From: Chara braunii
Taxonomy: Eukaryota > Streptophyta > Charophyceae > Charales > Characeae
NCBI GenBank assembly: GCA_003427395.1
Contig: BFEA01000249.1
Span: 975,256 to 1,003,671, forward strand
Direction of reading: 5' to 3'
Length of the DNA stretch: 28,416 nucleotides
Below, piece after piece: positions 1 through 8,586 of this stretch. Position 1 is the stretch's first letter. Each line of letters opens with the position of its first letter. Below the pieces are notes generated by a model. That model had not been told where the DNA came from. It did no database searches and saw nothing but the letters and a program-made list of their open reading frames with translations. The translations under genes and the position numbers were made by a program.

Positions 1-354
1 GGCAGCGCCCAGCCTTTCATTCATTCCTGCGGGAGCCATGCGGAAGCGCTGCCACAGCGACTTGTGCAAGGAGGTCTGCAGTATGCCCGAAGGACGAAGT
101 GGGCGAGAGAGAAGGAGCGTAGCATAGCGATAGGGTAGAGGCAGCCATAGCTGCCATAGCTGTAGTTTAGTGTGAAGTGTGTGTGTGTGTGTGTGAGTGT
201 TCAGAGTGACTCGTGTGGGATATCCAGGGTGATCCGGTGTATGTGAACAATGAGTTGATTGGGCGCTGAGTCGCCATAGCCAGTTGAAAGTGAACTCGTA
301 TCTGGATGCTATATCTCTGAGTTTTGAGTGGGCACATGTCGCCAGTTTGCTGCG
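1..354. other. Unassigned flank with a short (GT)9 tract
   Basis: No gene is supported here. It contains an uninterrupted (GT)9 tract at 177-194 and a short duplicated GCCATAGCTG at about 144-163. The recognisable LINE-A endonuclease reading ends near 355, so this stretch is either sequence inserted into LINE-A or DNA beyond a 3' truncation. Confidence 0.5.
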
Positions 355-1187
355 CTACTGTTTACATGCATGAAAAGTGTGAATGAGAACGAGTCTGATT
401 GCACCCAGATCTTTTAACAGGAAAGTGCTCAAGCGAAAATACCCTCTACCGCGGTCTGTGCAATCTCCAAGTTGAAAGGATGCTAAGAGTGGATCGTGAT
501 CTGACATAGGCTCCCTTTTCAGCTTCACTTCCAGTAAGGATCCTGACCACCACGGGCTAGCTAGGTAGAATTCCAGTCTTCTGCGCACGCCTGCTTGCGG
601 GCCAACTGAAGCTGCTGAGAGCCATGTATAGCCTGATTCCATTGGGTACATGAGGCGGTACACATCACTCAACTCTAGCTCTACCATATACTCTAGTAGT
701 AAGGCAGTGTCCTTACCACCAGACTTACCAGTCAGATCATCTAAGGTGCAGTTCTAATCTCCTGCTATCAGTAAGTTACCGACATCAGGTGTGTGATCCA
801 GAAGCTCCTTGAAAAAGTTGATTCTTTCTGTTCTTTCTGACGGTGCATATACAGACATTATAGCCCATGTCGCAGACTGACTTTCCATTTTACCCAGGCC
901 CATCTACCCCACAGACCAGCGTCATAGTCAATGATAGCAGCCTGTAATTGTCTGTGGATTAAAATTCCAACTCCTCCTCTTGTTTCTACTGCTGGGGACC
1001 AGATTTGTGGCCCGTCCCACCAATAGCCAAGTCCGTCAATCTTCTCACCATCCAGTTTAGTTTCCTGCAGTAACGCGATTTGGACTTTTTCCCTATGCAA
1101 CCATGATTTGAGTCTTGCCTTTTTCGATCTCTTCGTTGTATCCCCCAGACCCCTCAAGTTCCACGTTGCAATATTAATTTTGTCCAT
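355..1187 (-). pseudogene. LINE-A ORF2 endonuclease (EEP/APE type), frameshifted, RT missing
   Basis: This is the endonuclease that nicks target DNA to prime LINE reverse transcription. The N-terminal half (1187-858) shows ATWNLRGLG with the metal-site Asn, QETKLDGEK with the catalytic Glu, and RGGVGILIH. The frame then shifts near 870-890. The second frame continues through a VYAPSERTER block, then a GD-x-N block in which the expected Trp codon is TAG (near 750), then RRRLEFYL and SDHDPLL at 687-355. All core EEP motifs are therefore recognisable, but they are split by one indel and one nonsense codon. The start ATG at 1185-1187 directly abuts the ORF1 stop, giving TAGATG on the minus strand. 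Identity to the LINE-B endonuclease looks like roughly 60% over the first 95 residues by eye, so this is a related but distinct subfamily. Confidence 0.85.
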
Positions 1188-2351
1188 CTATCCCCGCCTT
1201 CCCTGGCACTTGCTGGATCCGGACGAGTTCCGAGGATGGGGCAGCAACACCCTGAGGGTTGGGATTACCCCGCCCATTGGATGAAGTTGCGGCGATTGAT
1301 CCCATTTCTGAGACAAAAAGCTTCTGAGGAACATTGAATCCAACTTCTTGTTACCCGGTAATTTACTGTTTAGATCAGCCAGGAAGCCAGCGCTGATGTC
1401 CTGATCCACTCTGAGGTTTTCTAGTTCCTTCCCACCGTCTTGCACAAAGCAGGACACCGGTACTAGCCTCAGTCCATTTTGTGCCAGACCATCAATCAGA
1501 TCCCGTTGGATGTGAGCGTCCAGCAGGGGAACCATAAATTTGATTTTTCGGTCCTGATAATCTACATAGAATTTCTGCATTGCAATGTCAGGCACCAACC
1601 TAATCAGAAATGAATCACTGAAACTTTGCTTAGCTAAGGCTAGAGTTGTGTTCGGCAGAACCGGTTCTTCCGCTGATGTAGAGTGAAAGGACACTACTCC
1701 TTGTGGGGAAAGCCAGGCAAGAATCTGGACCGTGCTATTAATCAAAGTGCACACTATTGGTAAGACTCTCTTTTCCAAACCCTGTAACTGACCTCTGCCG
1801 ATTGTGACAGATCTACGGTCTCTTGACACCTTGGTACCAGGTTTGGGAGAAGCCAGCGTCATTCTCACCGCCCCAGCAGATTTGCCTGAACTGGCTACTG
1901 AATTCTGCGAGTTCTCACTGGTGATGACCTCCTCCCGAGCCACTGGTGCGCTGGGGCCTATGCCCTGGTCCTGATCTGCGTCTCTCCTTGGTACTTTTAG
2001 AGGGGAATGCCCTCTGGCATCCCTTTGCAAATTGGTAGGAAGGCGATCCGTACCCGTTATAACCCGGAAGCCAGAATCGTTTTGGCCGGCTGATAGAATC
2101 ATCTGTCTTGTGAGCATTGGCTCGCCACGGCCCGCTGCTTGTCGGAGGTGAAACATCAATTCTCTCTCCTGCTGCAGTTGTCGAAGATGATTGTTGAATG
2201 CTTGTTCCTGATTCACCAATCCTGTGCCGATTGCATACAGTTGCAGATTAGGGTCTTGATGCGCTCCGCCCCACGGCATAGGGTGTTGCTGAGGGTAGGT
2301 AGCATGAGGGGAAAACAACGGATTAACATATTGCTGGTGTAGGATCGGCAC
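1188..2351 (-). CDS. LINE-A ORF1, C-terminal part (linker plus conserved domain)
   Basis: This is an open stretch of 387 codons. Residues about 1-190 are low-complexity and Gln/Ser/Pro-rich, with a Q-rich helical segment near 45-75. Residues about 193-350 match the end of LINE-B ORF1 in order: VLPIVCTL against LVPLVCTVL, MVPLLDAHI against YFPLIDARI, and a closing LNSKLP...FL against LNASLP...FL. I do not recognise this domain by name. Its conservation between two diverged LINEs suggests selection while they were active. The frame is open at the upstream side; an overlapping frame at 2575-2213 carries similar Gln-rich linker, so a frameshift probably lies near 2340. The stop TAG lies against the ORF2 ATG, an arrangement suited to termination-reinitiation. 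The Met at 2351 is probably internal rather than the true start. Confidence 0.75.
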   Translation of the reverse strand: MPILHQQYVNPLFSPHATYPQQHPMPWGGAHQDPNLQLYAIGTGLVNQEQAFNNHLRQLQQERELMFHLRQAAGRGEPMLTRQMILSAGQNDSGFRVITGTDRLPTNLQRDARGHSPLKVPRRDADQDQGIGPSAPVAREEVITSENSQNSVASSGKSAGAVRMTLASPKPGTKVSRDRRSVTIGRGQLQGLEKRVLPIVCTLINSTVQILAWLSPQGVVSFHSTSAEEPVLPNTTLALAKQSFSDSFLIRLVPDIAMQKFYVDYQDRKIKFMVPLLDAHIQRDLIDGLAQNGLRLVPVSCFVQDGGKELENLRVDQDISAGFLADLNSKLPGNKKLDSMFLRSFLSQKWDQSPQLHPMGGVIPTLRVLLPHPRNSSGSSKCQGRRG

Positions 2352-2579
2352 TGAACTTTCACCTTGATCATGAATAGTGCCGTTGAAGCTCTCGGACCCC
2401 TTCTTTGGAAGGATCTTGCACTCTGTGTTGGATGTGGAGCCAAGTTACCCTGATAGCTCCCTGCTCTGCCCACACCTTGTTGGCTTGCCTGTTGATTCCT
2501 ATCTTCGTAGGGTCTGTTTGGTCCAAAGCTTCTGCTTTGTGCACTCTGGTGCATGGGTCCTGGGGACCCTTTCACGCAA

Positions 2580-3680
2580 GTGTGTACATGTCATGCATCA
2601 TCCTCACACACCACAATCAATAGTCACAAATCATAGACAAAGGTAGATGAGAAGAGGACCGAGTTTCACAGCTTATATTATCAGAAATATGAATACAAAG
2701 TGTTTCAAAGTTCCCCTGAGTCCAGCGCTCATCAGCGCAACACCAATCTCTTGTCAACTCATCAATATGACTTCCAGTGAATCAGCGCTACTCCTGCAGA
2801 TAGTCTCCAAGTCATCAATGTGGTCACTACTCATCAGCGCCACCTCTGCAGGTCACATCCAACTCAGGTAAGTATCTTCCATAGCCGAACCTTGAATGAA
2901 CACTCTCAGCCTCAGTCCCTTCCTCCTACGATGCATACACACTCTTCACTCATGAGGATCTACCCTGAATACTACTCATAGCTACCTACTAACCCACTAC
3001 CACTAATGCTAACTCGCTGGGAAGCTATGGCTGCATCACTTCCAGCACACAGACTTCTTCCTCTATTCAGCGCATCTTCTACCTCCAGCGCAGCTCCTCC
3101 TGACTAACACACAAGCGCAACAGCACTTCCACGCATTGAAGCCAGTGGAGATCTGGGGAGGAATGAGGCAGGCAGCTCCCTTTATAGTGCTGGTCATTCC
3201 TCGCTGGGTCTGCATTGGCTCAGTTCAGTCTTCCTTTTGTCCCAGAACCTGCATTGCATGTGTCCCAGTACAGTCCCAATGAAATTCAACTGCTGCTGAG
3301 GCCTTTCGGCCTGGATTCGGACTTCAAAGTCTGGATCTGGACTGACCCCTTGACTTATACCAGAACTGGGACTGTGCCTATTGACTTTACCTTTGGACAG
3401 GCACAACTCTAAACGAACAGACACAGTTACTGCTTGAACAGACACTTTCCTTTGCACGAACAGGTACACTGCCTGCACGTACAGACACACTCTTACCCGG
3501 ACAGACATGACATACACATCTCCTGGTGAAAAGGTAAGTCTTTTGACAAGGCCCTTTGCCTTAGATTTAGATGTGCCTGTTGACAGAGAACTTGACCTTT
3601 GACCTGCTTTCACGTTTCTGAGCCCTGGCGAGATACCTTTTCACAATGCTTTACTTTTACAAGGCCCGTGCTGTTTTTCT
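2580..3680. other. About 1.1-kb LTR-like segment interrupting LINE-A ORF1
   Basis: LINE-A ORF1 stops being readable after its knuckle (near 3690) and resumes near 2577, and nothing between matches the corresponding part of LINE-B. The segment is non-coding. It has many CAGCGC motifs, a minus-strand TATA-like CTATAAAGG at about 3182-3190, a plus-strand CTATATAGG near 3698, a duplicated CTTTTACAAGGCC (about 3653 and 3679), and a 21-bp-phased repeat at 3395-3505. A solo LTR in minus orientation would explain the size and TATA position, but I could not find convincing TG..CA ends or a target duplication, so the identity stays open. Confidence 0.4.
3395..3505 (+). repeat. Six degenerate repeats of about 21 bp with a GRACAG core
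   Basis: GRACAG or a close variant starts at 3395, 3415, 3436, 3458, 3479 (as GTACAG) and 3499, giving periods of 20, 21, 22, 21 and 20 bp, close to two helical turns. The sequence between cores is diverged. It lies upstream of the minus-strand TATA-like box at 3182-3190, where a U3 enhancer array would be expected if the segment is an LTR. Confidence 0.6.
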
Positions 3681-3681
3681 T

Positions 3682-4029
3682 TTACAAGGCCTGAGGCCTA
3701 TATAGGGTAAAGGCCCTTTTACTGGTACTGATTACCTTGGCGACCTTGGTTGAAAGCATTGCGACATGAAAGAATCCCCTACAGCGTCTGCACCATGGAG
3801 TGGAGGACGAAACCAGTTTCAGTTCCCGTAGATCACCGTTGTCTGTTTCTACCCAGATTCGATCAACCATGCGGTTTCTAAACTGTGGATCTACGTCAAA
3901 TTTCAGGTTCATTAATTCCGGTTTCATTTGATCCCTGATCATCGGGTAATCCTTGGTGATCGTGCCTATGATTCGTGTAATAGATGTCTTCGTGTAGACA
4001 ACTGAGTCGAGCAGGACTTGTAACGCCAT
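3682..4029 (-). pseudogene. LINE-A ORF1 segment with broken CCHC knuckle
   Basis: The piece continues the DUF4283-like region in a shifted frame; the switch is near 4025. Its MALQVLLDSVVY corresponds to the LINE-B ALRVPLEAMY segment. LMNLKFDVDPQ matches LVNVKLDMEPQ of LINE-B, and WCRRCRGFFH matches WCRRCRWYFH. The last knuckle Cys is not in this frame, so the C-x2-C-x4-H-x4-C motif is incomplete. From about 3690 downward the translation is no longer LINE-like, which marks the edge of the 2580-3680 insertion. Confidence 0.7.
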
Positions 4030-4345
4030 GACCCAGAAGGTTGCTTCCGTTTGCTGCCTTCGGAAATTCCCCCCATTCCAGCCTTGTCATCCAGGGGCGG
4101 AACATCATAGAGTACTCCAGTCCGAAGGCTTCCACCTTCCCTTCTCCTTGCTCAACCCAACTTGAGACCACGGGGTTTCTAGCCACGTAAGACAGGACGT
4201 TCGGTCCCTCGAATCGAATGGTTCCTCTCGAGGCGGGTGGATCAAAAATACTATCGCGAATCCACCCGTTCTCTAATGCCCTGATCAAATCTGCTTTCAC
4301 TTTCTTGGGTAGATCTTTTGCTGCATCTCTGAAAACTACAACCAC
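3896..4345 (-). pseudogene. LINE-A ORF1 N-terminal DUF4283-like domain
   Basis: Residues 1-100 align with LINE-B 6380-6690: VVVVFRDAAKDLPKKVKADL against VIFIFQEEPRDLARGVKEDL, then IRFEGPNVLSYVA against VKFEGPNVVSYVA and RPWMTRLEW against KPWMTKQEL. The open frame extends upstream of the Met to about 4516, through WLKERTV, so the Met at 4345 is internal. DUF4283-type domains sit at the start of ORF1 or gag-like proteins of plant LINEs, together with a CCHC knuckle, and probably bind element RNA. The true match ends near 4025, where the frame shifts into the 3682-4029 piece. Confidence 0.75.
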
Positions 4346-4649
4346 TGTGCGCTCCTTGAGCCATCTAACCTTGATCTGATCAAAATCTGAGTTAACCTTG
4401 ATAACTGCCTCTCTACCTATGATCTCTACACTCTCACAAGGAATATTATCCGGAATATTTCCTTCATGTCCACCTCTTCTTGTCCAATTCCTGCCATTCT
4501 CTGAACAAAGCCAGAATCAACACCTCTACACCTTCAGAAACTATGAGAGTAGCACAGGCTAAACCCCGTCCGCAACTTGACTAACACTGGTGGTTCACTG
4601 GTAGTGGAATACTCAAATGTGTCACGCCTGATCCTCAGCTGATCCTGCC

Positions 4650-4958
4650 CTATTCGTTGTTCCTTGGTGCTACGGTACACCGGATTACTTGTGCGTTGTG
4701 GGGTGACTCGCCACCTTGTTTCACTGGAGAAAACGAGGAGGAAGCCACCTCGACTTGCCTGACTGAAGTCTCCCAGTTAGTTGATCGGCCGTCGAATGGA
4801 AGAACCTTGATGTCGAGTGAAGGCTTAGACGTATTGCTGGATGCTGAACTCTTCCAAGCCTTCTCTCGGAAAGTAAGGATGTGCATATCTTCAACAGCCT
4901 TATCCCTTCTTTCCAGCTCGCTGAGCATATTCGCAAATAACCCAAGAAATCGCCTCAC
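4650..4958 (-). pseudogene. Possible N-terminus of LINE-A ORF1
   Basis: An open stretch of 102 codons starts RRFLGLFANMLSELERRDKA, which could form an amphipathic helix, followed by a Ser-rich tail. It lies where the start of LINE-A ORF1 would be expected. I see no counterpart in LINE-B, so the assignment rests on position and plausible composition only. A stop and a frame change separate it from the DUF4283-like piece. Confidence 0.3.
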
Positions 4959-5190
4959 AGGCGAGCGCCGTAGTGGCGCACGCCAAGTTCACCCCCTGTC
5001 ACCTTCAGTAAACCAACAATGTCCCCCAGCACCCTTACTTTCTTCCACAGAGTACAGCTCCTAACCAACAATCTACCTCACCATGTTCCATTCACCGTTG
5101 CATCCTGCTCTGTCAGCTCCCGTTGCCATAAGACGGCAATTTCGAGGACCTTCTCTACCCCGCCACTTTCTACCGTTACGACGATTCTGG

Positions 5191-5206
5191 TTTTTTTTTT
5201 TTTTTT
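5191..5206 (-). repeat. T16 run (poly(A) on the minus strand)
   Basis: Sixteen consecutive T on the plus strand. Read on the minus strand this is an A16 that directly follows the hairpin chain at 5437-5221, as the tail of a small retroposed RNA would. No flanking target duplication was found. Confidence 0.7.
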
Positions 5207-5220
5207 CTGAAAGAAAGGTT

Positions 5221-5437
5221 CCATGACATGGCAGAACGCCAGATAAGGGACGCAAAAACCGCGGGGGTGTCGCGGCTGGGTGGTTAGCGCATCGCTGCGC
5301 CACTCCGAAACGACGCCGGCCGAAGTTTCCACGAGTTCATCGTGGAACGCTAGGCCCTGCCTCGTCGTCAACCTTGCCATCGTGACGAGGAACGAAGGGA
5401 CCTCCATACCAGCGTATCGCTGGTACCGGCTTGCCGG
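5221..5437. other. Chain of hairpins between the two LINEs, possible structured small RNA or SINE
   Basis: Consecutive inverted repeats: TGGC/GCCA (5229-5241, loop 5), CCGCG/CGCGG (5259-5275, loop 7), GCGCA/TGCGC (5287-5300, loop 4), TTCCACGA/TCGTGGAA (5327-5347, loop 5), CCTCGTC/GACGAGG (5360-5390, loop 17), TACCAGCG/CGCTGGTA (5407-5425, loop 3) and CCGGC/GCCGG (5426-5437, loop 2). All stems are perfect. A weak minus-strand A-box-like TGGCGCAGCGAT lies at 5291-5302. With the A16 on its minus-strand 3' side this could be a short structured retroposon, or the structured leader of one of the LINEs. The ATAAGGGACGC at 5243-5253 recurs at 22649 and 22685. Confidence 0.5.
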
Positions 5438-5513
5438 AGTGGTGCCCTATCGAGGTAGCCTGGTTTCTATCCACGTTCTATCTCCTCTCAACTGTTCGTA
5501 AGATTTCTCTGTG

Positions 5514-5990
5514 TCGGAAGGTAGCCATTGTTGCGAGTTTTGTTAAGTCAATACCGATGGTTTAACAGGTCAGGCGTTTCTGCTACAGGAAAGGGAAAGT
5601 CAAAGGAAGCGGCAGGTGAAGACTGGAAGTGCCATGTGGGGTTCAAGGTAGGATAGTTAAGAAGATCTGAGTCGGGAGGCCTGTAGAGGGTGCAGGAGAT
5701 TCCAGGTTCTGCCTCCTGTCTATCGCATCTCTACTATTCGCATGATGCTCTGTTTCGGAAGGTGGCCATAGTCTCGGGCTATCTGATCAACCGGTGGTCG
5801 AGAGGTCAGACGTTCTTCCACCGGGAAGGTATAGTCAAGGGGAGCGGCAAGTGAAGATCGGTGGTGCCACGAGGTTCTAGGTAAGGCAGAGGTTGGTTCC
5901 AAGCCGGGTGCATGCAGGGGGGTATGAGGAGGTAGGGCAAGGTCTCTCCTAAGGGACTTGTTGGCAGGGCTGAAGATTTAAGTTGAGTTA
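5514..5990 (+). repeat. Two diverged tandem repeats of about 238 bp upstream of LINE-B ORF1
   Basis: Blocks recur in the same order: TCGGAAGGTAGCCAT (5514) against TCGGAAGGTGGCCAT (5755); GGTCAGGCGTT (5568) against GGTCAGACGTT (5804); a GTCAAAGGAAGCGGC-like block; GTGCCATG (5629) against GTGCCACG (5864). Offsets are 235-241 bp. Tandem monomers upstream of ORF1 recall the promoter monomers of some L1 families, so they may have been the LINE-B promoter region. Confidence 0.6.
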
Positions 5991-6213
5991 GCATCACTAA
6001 TTCCTGGCACAGTGGGCTTACGGAGTACTCAGGTTGAGGTGCTGCTGTAAGGGCAAGATATGTGGTCGGCCTACTGTATAGATGGTACCCCTTCGGGAGT
6101 GACGTGAATGGCTGGGGGGTTGTCTATGTGACTGCACCTCGGCGAAAGGAAGTCAACCCTACTGCAGAGTAAGGGGAGGAGGGGCCTCGCAGGGTGCTCC
6201 GGGAGAAGGGGCC

Positions 6214-6741
6214 TTGGTCCTTCATGGAGGTAGAGGAAGCAGGTGTGGGGAGGCCCCCAGCGATGCAGGCCAATCAAACGAATTTTTGGCTAATTTGGGA
6301 GAGGTAATTATCGATGAGAGAGGGAAACGGTTCAGAGTTAACGAGTCTCTTGATGAAATAAAAGAGAAGTGGCTGAAGGAGAGAACCGTAATTTTTATTT
6401 TTCAAGAAGAGCCAAGGGATTTGGCACGTGGTGTGAAAGAGGACCTGATCAGAGCATATGAGGATGGATGGGGCGCTCGAAGAGTATTCAATCCGGATCT
6501 TAGGAGAGGGAGGGTAAAATTTGAAGGCCCCAACGTGGTGTCTTACGTGGCGAAGGCAGTAGAAGTGGCCACCTGGCTGGCTCAGAAAGGAACGGTTGCA
6601 CTAAACCTAAAAGGGAAGGACTACACGGTGAAGTTGAAACCCTGGATGACAAAGCAAGAGCTAAAGGATTTGAAATTAAGGGAAGCAGATGTGAATTTCT
6701 GGATTGTAGCTTTAAGGGTGCCCCTCGAGGCAATGTACTAG
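6214..6741 (+). pseudogene. LINE-B ORF1, DUF4283-like domain
   Basis: The frame runs from the leader into a DUF4283-like domain: WLKERTVIFIF (near 6370-6402), VKFEGPNVVSYVAK and LKPWMTKQEL. It ends at a single in-frame TAG (6739-6741), after which the same frame stays open to 7389, so ORF1 was probably continuous. The residues before about 6270 are leader-like in composition, and the real start may be downstream of 6214 or lost. The product is presumed to bind LINE RNA in the ribonucleoprotein. LINE-A contains the same block at 4345-3896. Confidence 0.75.
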
Positions 6742-7389
6742 GTGGCCTCAGCAGCAAAGGGACTGATTGGGGGCGTCAAACACATGCACCCACCGGAGGC
6801 GGACAGATCTAAGCCGAAGCTGGTGAACGTCAAATTGGATATGGAGCCGCAAGCCCGATTCAGAGTGGAGGACCATCTGCTAATTGAATCGCCAAAGGGA
6901 GAGACATGGAAGGTAAAAGTGGCAACCCCTTATTCGGAGTGGTGCCGTAGATGTCGATGGTACTTCCACACTGAAGACAATTGTCCCAGACCGGCCATGG
7001 AAGGGAGACCGAGGAGAACATGGGCGAATTCGAGACTTCCCCCTCAGAATGGTCCGGCTCAGCAGCAGCAGCACAGGGAAGAAGCTGACGCTCACAACCC
7101 AGGGGAAGGGGGTCCAGTGCTAGTCCCACCAGGGCAACACCCACAGCAGTCTCAAGGGGTTCACGCCATGCCTCAGTCGTCAGCGCACAAACAACAGTCA
7201 GTCTCACAGGGGGTGGACATCCAACAGGTGTGGCGGGGCCGGTGCCTGGTGCTATCCAGCAGCCTCAAGCGATACTGTTACAAGGTGGGGAGGCTACAGA
7301 TGTGCAGGGACCACAGTCCTGCGACCTTCATCAGGTACATCATCCGCTCCCAGGCAGCAATCTCTTGCCCCCTTGGGCGCCACATCTAG
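6742..7389 (+). pseudogene. LINE-B ORF1, CCHC zinc knuckle and start of linker
   Basis: This is in frame with the preceding segment after the TAG. LVNVKLDMEPQARFRV leads into a complete C-x2-C-x4-H-x4-C knuckle, WCRRCRWYFHTEDNCPR, at about 6940-6992. The knuckle should bind nucleic acid. Gln/Pro/His-rich linker follows. From about 7225 the Gln/Pro-rich composition moves to the next frame (7230-7868), so an indel lies there and the residues from about 7230 to 7389 in this frame are not genuine. Confidence 0.75.
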
Positions 7390-7868
7390 GTTGGCCTAAC
7401 AGAGCCCCTCGTACGTGTATACCGCACTGCTACCCGAACTATCAAGGTTTCCATGACTGCCCACAGAGTCAACAGATGCATTTTTACTCCTACCCAGGAG
7501 AAGAGGCTGGGGCAGACCATACAGGGGTCCAGTTGAGCCACAGGTTCTCCCCTGCAAGGCCTCCACAGTGGAATAGGGACCTAGTGGGAGCTCGCCAACA
7601 GGACAGCCGTGCAGACAGTAGAGGAGCTCGCGCAGGTCATGGAGGGCCAGCTCAGGAGAGATCCCCACACCACTCCCAGTTCAGTGCAAGGGGAGGCAGT
7701 AGAGAAGTTGGTGTGCCCAGGTTGAGAATGCAGGGCCAGAGTTCAGGCAGGGCGTTGCTTGGAGCAGAAGGAGGTCTTGCAGAGGAAAACTCAAGACTCT
7801 CTGCAATCGTAGAAATGGGGAGTAATTTGGTGGGGGATGATCCTACCCTTATGGGCTCCGGGCCCTAA
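7230..7868 (+). pseudogene. LINE-B ORF1 low-complexity linker, shifted frame
   Basis: An open frame rich in Gln, Pro, Gly, Ser and Arg joins the knuckle to the C-terminal ORF1 domain, matching the position of the Gln-rich linker of LINE-A (2351 to about 1780). No domain is visible. The frame differs from both neighbours, so two indels (near 7225 and 7850) are needed. Coding character is inferred from composition and position, not from a strong match. Confidence 0.45.
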
Positions 7869-8586
7869 GTCCTCGACAGGTAGCTCGGCTGAGGCTCTCA
7901 GACGAAGGGGAGCGGAGTCTGATACTACCAGTGAGAGGGGCTACAGGAGAACGCTGCCAATGGAGCGCAGGTTGGTCCCTCTGGTCTGCACGGTGTTAGG
8001 AGGTGCAGCGGTGTTCCTGGGTAAAGCTCAGCTAGACGGTAATGCGCACCTGCCCTCCGTGCCGACGGAGAGAACCCCACTGCCAGGAGAGATCGTCACG
8101 AGGGCCAAATATCTATACGGAGATGCCTTCCCAATGCGCATAGTTCCAAGGTCAGTGATGGCCAACTGTCAGGTTCCATTAGAGAACAAGACTGCGAAAT
8201 TTTATTTTCCCTTGATCGATGCTCGCATAGATGAGGCTACAACTGATGCCATGTTTCAGGCAGGGGTTAGGTGGTTCACGTTAGAGGGGGTTAAAGAACA
8301 GAACAGCCACGAGCTAGAGACGATTGCCTTATCTCAGGAAGTTTCAGCGCTCCTCCTGCTACAATTAAATGCCTCCTTACCGGTGGAAAGGAATCTTCAG
8401 TCGAAGTTCCTGGGAGATTCCTTAGTGGCAGGCTGGAGATCTCCGACCCAGTCCTCGCAGTCTCAAGGCTCAGAAAGGAGAAGCTCAATGCACCAATACC
8501 CTGTGCAGGTACAACGCAGGTGGGGAGACGACCAGTCAGATTCCCGCTTCCAATTGCCAGCGAAAGAAGCCCATGCTCATGGTTAA
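7837..8586 (+). CDS. LINE-B ORF1 C-terminal domain (unnamed, conserved)
   Basis: Residues about 45-200 form a domain shared with LINE-A: LVPLVCTVL, MRIVPRSVM, KFYFPLIDARID and LNASLPVERN...FL. I cannot name the family. The alternating hydrophobic pattern suggests a compact alpha/beta fold rather than a coiled coil. The tail (from about residue 200) is Ser/Gln/Arg-rich. The stop TAA (8584-8586) overlaps the ORF2 start: ATG 8573 and ATG 8579 both precede it. The genuine ORF1 reading in this frame probably begins near 7860, where the upstream linker frame ends. Confidence 0.75.
   Translation: MILPLWAPGPKSSTGSSAEALRRRGAESDTTSERGYRRTLPMERRLVPLVCTVLGGAAVFLGKAQLDGNAHLPSVPTERTPLPGEIVTRAKYLYGDAFPMRIVPRSVMANCQVPLENKTAKFYFPLIDARIDEATTDAMFQAGVRWFTLEGVKEQNSHELETIALSQEVSALLLLQLNASLPVERNLQSKFLGDSLVAGWRSPTQSSQSQGSERRSSMHQYPVQVQRRWGDDQSDSRFQLPAKEAHAHG

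Larger units (their letters stand above)
355..4958 (-). mobile_element. LINE-A: decayed non-LTR retrotransposon, minus strand
   Basis: Reading leftwards on the minus strand there are ORF1 pieces (a DUF4283-like domain at 4345-3896, half of a CCHC knuckle near 3800, a C-terminal domain at 2351-1188) followed at once by an EEP endonuclease (1187 to about 355). The order and the protein matches are the same as in the plus-strand LINE-B in this window. A 1.1-kb non-LINE stretch (about 2580-3680) interrupts ORF1. The reverse transcriptase that should follow the endonuclease is absent from the window, so the element is either truncated at its 3' side or split by another insertion near position 355. 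The 5' boundary is not defined; 4958 is the first Met of the outermost plausible ORF1 piece. Confidence 0.8.
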
